NCBI GenBank assembly: GCA_947039275.1
Contig: CAMQYL010000013.1
Location: forward strand, 1-64,000
Source of the DNA: Amulumruptor sp947039275
GTDB lineage: Bacteria > Bacteroidota > Bacteroidia > Bacteroidales > Muribaculaceae
DNA length: 64,000 bases
Reading direction: 5' to 3'
A program made the position numbers and the translations under genes. The notes below the pieces were generated by a model. The model had not been told where the DNA came from. It saw only the letters and a list, made by a program, of their open reading frames with translations, and made no database searches. This document shows, piece by piece, positions 43,789-52,555 of this stretch. Within the stretch, counting starts at the first letter, position 1. Every line of letters starts with the position of its first letter.

Positions 43789-44645
43789 TTGATATAGACA
43801 ATTACACACCCACACATGGAGCCGTGGTGGTCACAGGAGCCACCGGCGACATGGGTCTCGCGATAACCGAACGCCTCTACCGCGCCGGACAACCGGTCAT
43901 CATAGCTGCGTGCCGTCAACCCGAACGGATGCGCCCCTACATACACAATCTTGATGTGATGTATCCAAATTCGCCAAGCATCATCATTCCAGCTCGGCTC
44001 GACCTCTCCACGGCATGGCAGGCTCGCAAAGCCGCAGCCGAAATCGGAGCGATGGGACACGACATCACAGGCATAATCAACAATGCCGGGGTGATGCATA
44101 TCGACCACACAGAGATGAGTCCTGACGGATTTGAGATGTCACTGCAAGTCAACTGCATCTCCACTCTGGCATTTACCCTCACTCTGCTCCCCAAGCTGCG
44201 CCAAGGAGCAGGCGTGGTGATTACATCTTCGCTGATGCGACGATTCCCCCTGCCACGCCGCGACTTCGCCAGCAAGGCAATCTATGCGACCAATTTCGCA
44301 CAGCGGTTTAACAACTACGGACGCAGCAAGCAGATACTCACATGGGCAGCAACCCTCCTCGCCGAACGCATCAGCTACCGCGGCATCCGCGTCAACTGCG
44401 CCGACCCCGGCATAGTCAACACCCCGATGACGCGCCTCGGCTACGGCTGGGTCGACACCATCGCCGACCACATAGCCCGTCCCCTCATGTCCACCCCAAG
44501 GCAGGGTTCCCGCGCCGCCATGCAAGCCCTCGCCACCCCCTGCACCTCCATGATGGCGACCCAGCGCAGCCTCACCCCGCTCCCCCGACTCACCCCCGCC
44601 CAGTCCGAGATAGCCACCGAAGCCCTCCGCCTCGCCATCCCCTGA
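43785..44645 (+). CDS. Short-chain dehydrogenase/reductase (second HSDH candidate)
   Basis: This second SDR has 286 aa. The cofactor motif TGATGDMG is near the N-terminus, followed by IINNAGVM, VITSSLM with the catalytic Ser, and NNYGRSK carrying Tyr and Lys. PGIVNTPMTR closes the cofactor pocket. The ATG overlaps the stop of the preceding SDR (ATGA), so translation is coupled. It differs in sequence from the first SDR and probably acts on another position or stereoisomer. It is the last gene of the operon, followed by a REP pair and a terminator. Confidence 0.87.
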   Translation: MIDIDNYTPTHGAVVVTGATGDMGLAITERLYRAGQPVIIAACRQPERMRPYIHNLDVMYPNSPSIIIPARLDLSTAWQARKAAAEIGAMGHDITGIINNAGVMHIDHTEMSPDGFEMSLQVNCISTLAFTLTLLPKLRQGAGVVITSSLMRRFPLPRRDFASKAIYATNFAQRFNNYGRSKQILTWAATLLAERISYRGIRVNCADPGIVNTPMTRLGYGWVDTIADHIARPLMSTPRQGSRAAMQALATPCTSMMATQRSLTPLPRLTPAQSEIATEALRLAIP

Positions 44646-44670
44646 CATCGGCATGGTTTCGCGCATCCCC

Positions 44671-44789
44671 TGTAGGGACATGCCGCGGCATGTCCGCCTC
44701 ATCAGGCGATGTTTTTTATTGGATTGTGGATGCATGCGGACAAGATTCACATTTTTCGACACGCGGACATGCCATGGCATGTCCCTACA
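44671..44789. repeat. REP pair, family A
   Basis: Palindromes at 44671-44696 (core ATGCCGCGGCAT) and 44763-44789 (core ATGCCATGGCAT) have outer TGTAGGG/CCCTACA and a spacer of about 66 nt, longer than in other pairs. They lie between the convergent SDR and lepA genes. Confidence 0.9.
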
Positions 44790-44793
44790 ATAT

Positions 44794-44829
44794 AAAAAGC
44801 TCCGTGGAAGATACTTCACGGAGCTTTTT
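44794..44829. terminator. Bidirectional terminator between the SDR operon and lepA
   Basis: AAAAAGCTCCGTG (44794-44806) pairs exactly with CACGGAGCTTTTT (44817-44829) over a 10-nt loop. The A/T ends give a T-run on both strands, as expected between convergent genes. Confidence 0.92.
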
Positions 44830-44852
44830 GTATGATGTATGATATAGCGCGG

Positions 44853-46640
44853 TCAGTCGAGTTTGAGGACGGCGAGGAAGGCTTTCTGGGGGACTTCGAC
44901 GGAGCCGATCTGCTTCATGCGCTTCTTGCCTTTCTTCTGCTTCTCGAGGAGCTTGCGCTTACGGGAGATGTCACCGCCGTAACACTTGGCGGTAACGTCC
45001 TTGCGCACGGCTTTGATGGTCTCGCGGGCTATGATTTTCGCGCCGATGGCTGCCTGGATGGCGATGTCAAACTGCTGGCGCGGGATAAGTTCCTTGAGTT
45101 TTTCACACATGCGGCGTCCGAATGTGACGGCATTGTCGGCATGAGTCAGAGTCGACAGTGCATCCACGCTCTCGCCATTGAGCAGTATGTCAAGCTTAAC
45201 GAGCTTGGACTCACGGAAATCGTGCAGATGATAGTCAAACGAGGCATAGCCCTTGGAAATGCTCTTGAGCTTGTCATAGAAATCTATCACGATTTCACCG
45301 AGAGGCATATCAAACACTATCTCCATGCGGTTGCCCGAAATATATTCCTGCTTGACAAGTTCGCCTCGCTTGCCAAGACAAAGTGTCATAATCGGACCGA
45401 TGAACTCGGCTGCTGTGATGACAGTGGCGCGGATGTACGGCTCCTCGATATGGTCAATGAGCGTCAGGTCGGGCAGCCCGGATGGGTTATGCACCTCCTT
45501 CATGTTGCCCTGTTTGTCATAGACGCGATATGACACGTTGGGCACTGTGGTGATGACATCCATGTCAAACTCTCTGCCGAGACGCTCCTGTATGATTTCC
45601 ATATGGAGCAGACCGAGGAAGCCGCAGCGGAAACCGAAACCGAGAGCTGCCGATGACTCAGGCTGGAATGTCAGCGAGGCATCATTGAGCTGCAACTTTT
45701 CAAGCGATGAGCGCAGATTTTCAAAATCCTCCGTCTCGATGGGATACACACCAGCAAACACCATCGGCTTGACCTCCTGGAATCCCTCGATTGCCTTGTC
45801 GCACGGGCGCTCTACATGAGTAATAGTGTCACCTACCTTGACCTCTCGTGAGGTCTTGATGCCAGAGATGATGTAACCTACATTGCCTGCACTCACTTCC
45901 TTGCGAGGCTGCATCTCAAGTTTGAGCACGCCTATTTCATCAGCGTGGTACTCCTTGCCCGTCGCCACGAACTTCACGAAATCATCCTTGCGGATAGTGC
46001 CGTTGAGTATCTTGAAGTAGGCGATGATGCCACGGAAGGGATTGAACACCGAGTCAAAAATCAATGCCTGAAGCGGAGCTTCGGGATCACCCTTGGGAGC
46101 TGGTACGCGCTCCACGATAGCCTTGAGAATATCCTCCACGCCCTGCCCGGTCTTACCGCTGGCACGGAGTATCTCGTCACGGTCACATCCGAGCAGATCC
46201 ACGATCTGGTCTTCGACCTCCTCAGGCTTGGCGCTGTCAAGGTCAATTTTGTTGATGACCGGGATAATCTCCAGGTCATTGTCAATCGCCATGTAGAGAT
46301 TGGAGATGGTCTGAGCCTGAATGCCCTGCGAAGCATCCACGATAAGCAACGCACCCTCACAGGCAGCTATGCTTCGCGACACCTCGTAGGAGAAGTCCAC
46401 ATGTCCCGGAGTGTCGATAAGGTTGAGCACATAACGCTCACCGTCAAGCTCATAGTCCATCTGGATGGCATGGCTCTTGATGGTGATACCACGCTCGCGC
46501 TCCAGATCCATGTCGTCAAGCACTTGCGCCTGCAAGTCCTTGCCGGTAACGGTCTTGGTGTATTCGAGCAGACGGTCGGCAAGCGTGCTCTTGCCGTGGT
46601 CGATATGCGCTATTATACAGAAGTTACGGATGTTTTTCAT
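44853..46640 (-). CDS. lepA: Elongation factor 4 (LepA)
   Basis: This ribosome-dependent GTPase back-translocates stalled ribosomes. The G1 motif AHIDHGKSTLADRLL is at the very N-terminus. DTPGHVDF (G3) and NKIDL (G4) follow, and the LepA-specific C-terminal domain ends KQIGSVEVPQKAFLAVLKLD. The ATG at 46640 gives 595 aa, the family length. The reading frame is open farther upstream to 46709, but that part overlaps metX. It begins 4 nt after the metX stop. Confidence 0.97.
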   Translation of the reverse strand: MKNIRNFCIIAHIDHGKSTLADRLLEYTKTVTGKDLQAQVLDDMDLERERGITIKSHAIQMDYELDGERYVLNLIDTPGHVDFSYEVSRSIAACEGALLIVDASQGIQAQTISNLYMAIDNDLEIIPVINKIDLDSAKPEEVEDQIVDLLGCDRDEILRASGKTGQGVEDILKAIVERVPAPKGDPEAPLQALIFDSVFNPFRGIIAYFKILNGTIRKDDFVKFVATGKEYHADEIGVLKLEMQPRKEVSAGNVGYIISGIKTSREVKVGDTITHVERPCDKAIEGFQEVKPMVFAGVYPIETEDFENLRSSLEKLQLNDASLTFQPESSAALGFGFRCGFLGLLHMEIIQERLGREFDMDVITTVPNVSYRVYDKQGNMKEVHNPSGLPDLTLIDHIEEPYIRATVITAAEFIGPIMTLCLGKRGELVKQEYISGNRMEIVFDMPLGEIVIDFYDKLKSISKGYASFDYHLHDFRESKLVKLDILLNGESVDALSTLTHADNAVTFGRRMCEKLKELIPRQQFDIAIQAAIGAKIIARETIKAVRKDVTAKCYGGDISRKRKLLEKQKKGKKRMKQIGSVEVPQKAFLAVLKLD

Positions 46641-46644
46641 TAGA

Positions 46645-47655
46645 CTAACCGTTGATAAATGGGTTAAACACATCGTGGAGCTGCTGATGCTCCACAAGGA
46701 AGCCGTCATGTCCGAAACGGCTCTCTATCTCAGCATACGAAGCCCCCGGTATCTTGGATGCCAGCTCTTTGACCTCGTAGGGCGGAAAAACTATGTCGGT
46801 AGTGATGCCGACCACAAGCGTCTTGGCTGTGATTGATGCCAGTGCGGCATCAACTCCGCCACGTCCGCGTCCGAGGTCGTGGGTGTCGAAACTGTTGAGG
46901 ATGGCGTAGTAGCTGTAGACATCATAGCGGCGACAGAGTTTCTCGCCCTGATAACGCTGATAGCTCGATGCGCGGTGCACCTCAGGCAGTTCCTCCACGT
47001 CACGCTGAGTGAAATTGTAACCGCTGGGACCGCGGTAGCTGAGCAGGGCTATGGCACGAGCCGTAGCCAATCCAGCCTTGCCTGCATCGGGAGTCGGATC
47101 ACCGAATGTGGGATCCCCCTCGATCGCCATGCGCATGGTCTCGTCAAGGGCTATGGTCCACGGCGACGCTATGGCATCGGTAGCCATAAGTATCATCTTG
47201 TCGATGCTCTCTGGTTTCATCACAGCCCATTCAAGAGCCTGGAAACCGCCCACCGAAACGCCTATCATGGTGTTTATGCGGCTGATGCCGAGATGGTCGG
47301 CAAGCAGCATGTGCGCGCGCACCATGTCGCGGATGGTGAACATCGGGAACTGGTCAAGGTAGAGCTTGCCTGTGGCAGGATTGACCTGCATGGGTCCCGA
47401 CGAGCCGTAGGGCGAGCCGAGGAAATTGGCGCAGACTATGAAGTGGTCTCGCGGGTCGAGGAAACGCCCCTCCTCTACTGTGTGGGGCCACCAGTCCTGC
47501 ACATCGCTATTGGCGGTCAGTCCGTGACACACCCACACCACATTGTCACGCCGCTCGTTGAGAGTGCCGTAGGTATTATATGCTATCCTGAGCTTGGGGA
47601 GCGACCCGCCAAGTTCAAGTGGAAAATCGTTGGGATAGTCGTAGTATTCAGTCAT
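46645..47655 (-). CDS. metX: Homoserine O-acetyltransferase (MetX-like)
   Basis: This alpha/beta-hydrolase enzyme acetylates homoserine for methionine synthesis. VWVCHGLTANSDVQDWWP, NFLGSPYGSSGP and FTIRDMVRAHMLLADHLGI are characteristic. The nucleophile elbow reads GVSVGG rather than the common GGSMGG. The Asp of the triad is in TTDIVFPP and the His in FGHDGFL. Length 336 aa. It is placed between ribBA (9 nt) and lepA (4 nt) in one transcription direction. Confidence 0.9.
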   Translation of the reverse strand: MTEYYDYPNDFPLELGGSLPKLRIAYNTYGTLNERRDNVVWVCHGLTANSDVQDWWPHTVEEGRFLDPRDHFIVCANFLGSPYGSSGPMQVNPATGKLYLDQFPMFTIRDMVRAHMLLADHLGISRINTMIGVSVGGFQALEWAVMKPESIDKMILMATDAIASPWTIALDETMRMAIEGDPTFGDPTPDAGKAGLATARAIALLSYRGPSGYNFTQRDVEELPEVHRASSYQRYQGEKLCRRYDVYSYYAILNSFDTHDLGRGRGGVDAALASITAKTLVVGITTDIVFPPYEVKELASKIPGASYAEIESRFGHDGFLVEHQQLHDVFNPFING

Positions 47656-47664
47656 CAGGAGTAA

Positions 47665-48879
47665 TCAGGACTGGTGCAGATCATGCCCCATGCGGGCACG
47701 TTTGGTATGGAGATAAACTCGGTTATATTCGTTGGGGGCTATCTCGATGGGCACGTTCTCGACCACACGGAGTCCGAAGCCCTCGAGTCCGGTGCGTTTG
47801 ACGGGATTGTTGGTGATAAGGCGCATGTCACGCACGCCGAGCTGGTAGAGAATCTGGGCACCCACGCCGTAGTCGCGCTCATCAGCCTTGTGTCCGAGGT
47901 GCAGGTTTGCCTCCACGGTGTCCATGCCCTCCTCCTGGAGCTTGTAAGCTCTGATTTTCTCCATCAGACCTATGCCTCTGCCCTCCTGGCTGAGATAGAG
48001 TATCATGCCGCGTCCCTCCTTGTCGACCATCTGCATGGCACGGTGGAGCTGCTCGCCACAGTCACATCTCTTGGATGCGAAGATGTCACCTGTAGCACAT
48101 GACGAGTGTACACGGAGCAATACAGGCTCGGGGGTGGTGATATCGCCCTTGATGAGTGCCACATGTTCCAGACCGTTGTCAAGCTGGCGAAAAGGTATCA
48201 GACGGAAATGTCCGTATTCGGTAGGGAGGTCAACCTCCACGCCACGCTCCACGAGCGACTCGTGCTTGATGCGGTAGGCTATGAGGTCGCGTATCGACAC
48301 GAGTTTCAATCCCCACTCGTCAGCGCGCTCGCGCAGCTGCGGCAGACGCGCCATCGTGCCGTCGGGGTTGAGTATCTCTATCAGTGCGGCAGCCGGGGTC
48401 AGCCCGGCAAGACGCGCAAGGTCAATGGCTGCTTCGGTATGTCCGGCACGCTTCAGCACACCCTGGTCCTGAGCATAGAGAGGGTGCACATGCCCGGGTC
48501 TGCCGAAAATCTCGGCTGTGGAAGCCGGGTCGGCAAGGGCATTGATGGTGGCAGCGCGGTCATGCGCCGACACGCCGGTGGTGCATCCTGGGAGCTTGTC
48601 GACAGTCACCGTAAAGGGTGTGCCGAGCATCGAAGTGTTGTCTGCCACCTGATGCTCCAGATGGAGCTGGTGGCAGCGTGATATGGTCAGAGGAGCGCAA
48701 AGCTCTCCACGGGCATTGGTAACCATGAAGTTTACGGCATCAGGCGTGACCTTCTCGGCTGCGATGATGAGATCGCCCTCGTTTTCGCGGTCTTCGTCAT
48801 CGACCACTATCACGAATTTGCCTTCACGGAAGTCGGCTATAGCCTCCTCAATGCTATCGAGTTTTATTTCTTCATTCAT
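47665..48879 (-). CDS. ribBA: Bifunctional DHBP synthase / GTP cyclohydrolase II RibBA
   Basis: RibBA supplies both precursors for riboflavin. The N-terminal RibB domain has VVDDEDRENEGDLI and RPGHVHPLYAQ. The C-terminal RibA domain (from about residue 205) has the zinc ligands in CATGDIFASKRCDCGEQL and the LSQEGRGIGL motif. The length of 404 aa is typical. It follows the LptF/G gene by 42 nt. Confidence 0.97.
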   Translation of the reverse strand: MNEEIKLDSIEEAIADFREGKFVIVVDDEDRENEGDLIIAAEKVTPDAVNFMVTNARGELCAPLTISRCHQLHLEHQVADNTSMLGTPFTVTVDKLPGCTTGVSAHDRAATINALADPASTAEIFGRPGHVHPLYAQDQGVLKRAGHTEAAIDLARLAGLTPAAALIEILNPDGTMARLPQLRERADEWGLKLVSIRDLIAYRIKHESLVERGVEVDLPTEYGHFRLIPFRQLDNGLEHVALIKGDITTPEPVLLRVHSSCATGDIFASKRCDCGEQLHRAMQMVDKEGRGMILYLSQEGRGIGLMEKIRAYKLQEEGMDTVEANLHLGHKADERDYGVGAQILYQLGVRDMRLITNNPVKRTGLEGFGLRVVENVPIEIAPNEYNRVYLHTKRARMGHDLHQS

Positions 48880-48921
48880 CGTGGATAAGTATTATGCAGG
48901 ATTGGAAATATATTGTCGTAA

Positions 48922-50766
48922 TTATGCTTTATCAGTCGCTTTAGGCGTGAGCATATCTATCAGCTCGTTGCACACCTTGACCACCGTACGTGCGTCATGT
49001 ACCTGCGCACCGCGTCCCATGTGCATCTTGCCTATCAGCGTGGTATGGAACACCGGGAAGTCCATCAGCTTGTTGATGACGAGCACGTCACGCGAATTGC
49101 CGAGATATGTGACTACAGCCTCCATCTCCGCGCTCAGTCGGTCAAACTGCTCCTGATCGTAACGCTGGGGAACCCACCGGCGCAACGGATGTACGGCAAT
49201 CACCCGCTCAGCGCGCTCCCTTAGAGCGGCAACCATCTCTATGGCTTTCTGGGGGTCTACATCGTCCATTACCAGCTCTTTGAGCGTAACAACGCGATAA
49301 GGAGCCTTACCGAGCAGACGGCGTATGAAGTTTCTGTAGGCATCGGCATTGAATACAGCCGAGTCGTTGACCGCCTTGTAGGTGAAGAAGATGCCGAGCG
49401 GAAGCAGCACGGCTGCGCTGAGCCACATGCCTTCCCACACCTCCCAACGTCCGTCACGTGCGAGCTTGTAGCCGGTGTTGTCTATTATATAGTAGAATAT
49501 GAACAGGAACACCGAGATGACCAGCGGCATGCCGAGACCTCCCTTGCGTATGATGGCGCCGAGGGGCGCACCTATAAAGAAGAAAATGATGCAGGCAAAC
49601 GACAGGGTGAATTTCTTCTGCAACTCTATGGCATGGCGGCGTATCGTCTCGCGGTCCTCGCTCATAGCCAGAGCCTTAAACTCATAGTTCTGCTTGTTGC
49701 GCCTGGCTATGTTGAGGGCTGACTGGATATACGACCGCTGCTGTGCGCCTCCGGCTCTGAAGAGCGAGTCTATGTCGACCAACCGTCCTGCTTTCTCAGA
49801 GCCGTCATCCTTGGTGTAGGTATATCTCTTGCCATCATATGCCGTCTTGTAGGCACTTGTGCCAACTATAGGCTGTCGTCGCAGGTCACCTGCATATATG
49901 GCACCTACGCTGTCGACCCGCAACCCCACGCTGTCAATTGTGGCTTGCAGCTCGCTGAGATTCTTGCCCACATACTGGTTACGCATGCCCTGCTCGTCAA
50001 GACGGTTGAAATTGGCATCGAAGGTGACCAGTATCTCCTTGTCTTTAAAAGATTCGCGCCTGTATGGCACATTGCGCATGTTTGATGCCGCCTCCTTGAG
50101 ATTTTCAAACGATTCTCCGTTCCACAGTTTCAGAAACAGGTGTGTCTGATCTTCCGAGAACGCCAGACGCCCTGAGTCGGCAAGGATGATCGACGAGTTT
50201 TCAAAACCCTTCGACACATCATATATCATCATGTTGTAGAGCGTGCCCGTATCCGAGTTTTTAGTTTCCACAAAGAGGTTGTAACCAGGAATCTGATCAT
50301 AGAACACCCCTTCGGGTATCTCCACTTCGGGCGATTTCTGCCTCATGGAGTATAGGAGCGTCCACATCTTGGTCTGTGCAATGGGGAGCACATTGTTCTG
50401 GAAGAAGAATGCCCCTATGGCTATGAGAATGATAAGCGCGATTAGGGGCTTCATGGACCGCAGCAGCGACACACCCGACGCCTTCATGGCGGTAAGCTCA
50501 AACTGTTCGCCGAGGTTGCCGAACGTCATCAGCGATGCCAGCAATATGGCAAGCGGCAGAGCCATGGGTATCATGGTCAGAGCGGCGTAGAAAAACAGTT
50601 CGGCGATGACATCCACGCCGAGTCCCTTGCCCACAAGGTCGTCGATATAGCGCCATAGGAACTGCATCAGCACTATAAACAGCGTGATGAAGAATGTCAT
50701 GACGAAGAGCGGCAGAAAGCTCTCCAACATGAACATATACATGCGCTTTATTCCAGGGATTCTCAT
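48922..50766 (-). CDS. LptF/LptG family permease
   Basis: This YjgP/YjgQ-type membrane component of the lipopolysaccharide export ABC transporter has 614 aa. N-terminal helices start near ESFLPLFVMTFFITLFIVL, and ALPLAILLASLMTFGNLGEQ with ELTAMKASGVSLLR forms the coupling segment. A periplasmic beta-jellyroll (about residues 130-370) is followed by three more helices. An extra cytoplasmic tail of about 120 residues (HPLRRWVPQRYDQEQFDRL) is seen in Bacteroidales members. The ATG at 50766 was chosen over an upstream start at 50790. Confidence 0.93.
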   Translation of the reverse strand: MRIPGIKRMYMFMLESFLPLFVMTFFITLFIVLMQFLWRYIDDLVGKGLGVDVIAELFFYAALTMIPMALPLAILLASLMTFGNLGEQFELTAMKASGVSLLRSMKPLIALIILIAIGAFFFQNNVLPIAQTKMWTLLYSMRQKSPEVEIPEGVFYDQIPGYNLFVETKNSDTGTLYNMMIYDVSKGFENSSIILADSGRLAFSEDQTHLFLKLWNGESFENLKEAASNMRNVPYRRESFKDKEILVTFDANFNRLDEQGMRNQYVGKNLSELQATIDSVGLRVDSVGAIYAGDLRRQPIVGTSAYKTAYDGKRYTYTKDDGSEKAGRLVDIDSLFRAGGAQQRSYIQSALNIARRNKQNYEFKALAMSEDRETIRRHAIELQKKFTLSFACIIFFFIGAPLGAIIRKGGLGMPLVISVFLFIFYYIIDNTGYKLARDGRWEVWEGMWLSAAVLLPLGIFFTYKAVNDSAVFNADAYRNFIRRLLGKAPYRVVTLKELVMDDVDPQKAIEMVAALRERAERVIAVHPLRRWVPQRYDQEQFDRLSAEMEAVVTYLGNSRDVLVINKLMDFPVFHTTLIGKMHMGRGAQVHDARTVVKVCNELIDMLTPKATDKA

Positions 50767-50809
50767 AACGGTCAGTAGCATCGCCGCCAAGCCGCAGCTT
50801 TGCGAACTA

Positions 50810-50817
50810 CAAAGTTA
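50810..50817 (-). promoter_or_regulatory. -7 promoter box for lptF/G-ribBA-metX-lepA
   Basis: TAACTTTG (minus strand) fits TAnnTTTG, about 44 nt before the start. A CAAA lies 23 nt further, slightly beyond the ideal distance. Confidence 0.45.
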
Positions 50818-50880
50818 CGAATTTTCGCGCAAACACCGTCCAAAATCCTTCTGGCCCAATTTTCATACTTAACTTAAAAG

Positions 50881-52032
50881 CTACAAAAGCTGTTTCAAAT
50901 CATCTGGATCCGGCAGCGCATTCTTATATTCCTCGGGAAGTTCTTTTCGTAATGTGTATGTCGCGACACCCATAGGAGACGTCATGTTTCTGAATGCAAA
51001 TTCTACTATTTTGTCCGATTTCTCCTTGCATAATATGATACCTATTGATGGATTTTCATCCGGGCGTTTCACATATGCATCAAGTGCTCCCAAATAAAAA
51101 TTGAGCTGACCTGCATACGGAGGCTTGAAAGAGCCACGCTTCAATTCTATCGCAACCAGACATCGCAAACCTCTATGATAGAACAGCAAATCAATGAAAT
51201 AATCCTGCCCTTCGACACTAAGCCTGTATTGATTACCCATATAGGCAAAATCTTGTCCGAAAGCCATGATGAAATTCTTGACATTCTTGACTATTTCACC
51301 TTCAAGAATTTTTTCGTCAACCAAATCCTCGTCATCCTCCAACTCCACAAAATCAAAAACATAGTTATCCCTAAACGATTGCAACGCTCTTCGTCGCAAC
51401 AACTCGTCATCAATACAACCATGGAAATTAGTTGACGCTATATTGCGAGTATTTACCAGCCCATCAGCGAGAGCCTTCTGCAATCTTTTTACCGGCCAGA
51501 ATTCAGTAGCACATTTCTGAATATAAAACAGTCTCTCCTCTAATGAACTGGTCTTACGCAATATCTCTCGATGATGGGTAAAAGCGACACTGAAAAAATC
51601 ATCAAGTTCTTGCGGTGTCAAATCGGCAGTCATCAACTGCCGATTTACGACCCTCTCAAAATCATCATCAGTCACAGGTGCTAAATCGGCAGTTGGCGAC
51701 TGCCGATTTTCAAAAACACCTCGCCACTCTTCAAAGAATATGCGCATATTCTTTATATTGGTTTCAGAGAAACCCCTTAATCCTGGAAGTTCCTGATTAA
51801 GCAGTAACGAAAGACGAGAAATCGCATTGGTCCCCCAGTGTCCGAGACGAGAGCGGATGGAGATAAATCGACCGATGTTGTAGTAAAGGGTGACTATCTC
51901 CTTATTAATCAACTTTGCTGTGACATATCTACTTTCTATAATGGCACCCTTTATAGCCCTCACAGCCGAAAGGATATCCGAATATTCAGATTTTGAAGTA
52001 TCAATAATCTCCATCATATATGTATAAGTCAC
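50881..52032 (-). CDS. YhcG-type PD-(D/E)XK nuclease domain protein (DUF1016)
   Basis: This 383-aa protein has an N-terminal helical DUF1016 domain (ESRYVTAKLINKEIVTLYYN, NIKNMRIFFEEW). Its C-terminal nuclease-like domain has FIDLLFYHRGLRCLVAIELK, matching D...E-X-K. Such genes are often near restriction-modification or other defence genes, but none are here. Codon use is more AT-rich than that of its neighbours. The central linker contains two copies of NRQxxTADL encoded by near-identical palindromes. It sits at the end of the gmk-nadD-DUF5063 run, 6 nt away, and looks like an addition to it. Confidence 0.88.
   Translation of the reverse strand: MTYTYMMEIIDTSKSEYSDILSAVRAIKGAIIESRYVTAKLINKEIVTLYYNIGRFISIRSRLGHWGTNAISRLSLLLNQELPGLRGFSETNIKNMRIFFEEWRGVFENRQSPTADLAPVTDDDFERVVNRQLMTADLTPQELDDFFSVAFTHHREILRKTSSLEERLFYIQKCATEFWPVKRLQKALADGLVNTRNIASTNFHGCIDDELLRRRALQSFRDNYVFDFVELEDDEDLVDEKILEGEIVKNVKNFIMAFGQDFAYMGNQYRLSVEGQDYFIDLLFYHRGLRCLVAIELKRGSFKPPYAGQLNFYLGALDAYVKRPDENPSIGIILCKEKSDKIVEFAFRNMTSPMGVATYTLRKELPEEYKNALPDPDDLKQLL
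51620..51709. repeat. Two intragenic 27-bp palindromes in the yhcG-like gene
   Basis: Units at 51620-51646 and 51683-51709 both have arms AAATCGGCAGT and ACTGCCGATTT around 5-nt loops (CATCA and TGGCG). They are 36 bp apart and each encodes a segment of type NRQxxTADL. Confidence 0.85.
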
Positions 52033-52038
52033 CGCGGG

Positions 52039-52539
52039 TCAGGCAAAGTAGCGGAGGTGGTTGAGGGCGCGGAGCACGTTGCAGAGAGGGCGGCTCCAGT
52101 AGGACTCGAAGTCCTCCTTGACGGCGGCGAGCGATGACTGGACCAGCTCGTCGGGGGCATCGCGCACCACGTCGAGCAGATTGTACATCACCTGAAAGAT
52201 GTCACACAGTCCCTCGGAGATGCTTGCGGCGATGGGAGTGTCGGAATACTTCATATCCTCCTCAAACACTTCGAGATATGTGTCATCCTCTCCCAGCAGA
52301 TTCTCGATATGGCGGCGCAGCGAGTCGTAATACTGCTCGTCAAGCACATTCTCAATATAAGCATCCTCGGCAAGTACATCTTCATCGGGTTTGAGGTCGG
52401 TGGCGGATATGTAGATGCGCGGCAGCTGGCGGAGCATAGTTGCTATAAACTCGTCACGAGTAGATTCTCGTGCCTGTTCGAGAGCCTGACAATACTCGTT
52501 ACAGAGGGCTATGAATGCTAAGGAATTAGGTGCTAACAT
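52039..52539 (-). CDS. DUF5063 domain protein
   Basis: This is an acidic helical protein of 166 aa with no signal peptide (MLAPNSLAFIALCNEYCQAL). It resembles DUF5063 proteins of Bacteroidales, whose function is unknown. The ATG at 52539 gives a 16-nt gap after the nadD stop. The longer open frame to 52611 overlaps nadD and lacks family character. Confidence 0.8.
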   Translation of the reverse strand: MLAPNSLAFIALCNEYCQALEQARESTRDEFIATMLRQLPRIYISATDLKPDEDVLAEDAYIENVLDEQYYDSLRRHIENLLGEDDTYLEVFEEDMKYSDTPIAASISEGLCDIFQVMYNLLDVVRDAPDELVQSSLAAVKEDFESYWSRPLCNVLRALNHLRYFA

Positions 52540-52555
52540 CTGGAATATGTGGGAA

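Noticed and set aside
44139..44819. 226-codon minus-strand ORF with Gly-rich sequence
   Set aside because: It is antisense to the second SDR and runs through a REP pair; the Gly richness comes from the GC-rich opposite strand.
50881..52032. YhcG-type nuclease as a marker of a defence island
   Set aside because: No restriction, methyltransferase, toxin or other defence gene is adjacent; the neighbours are housekeeping genes.
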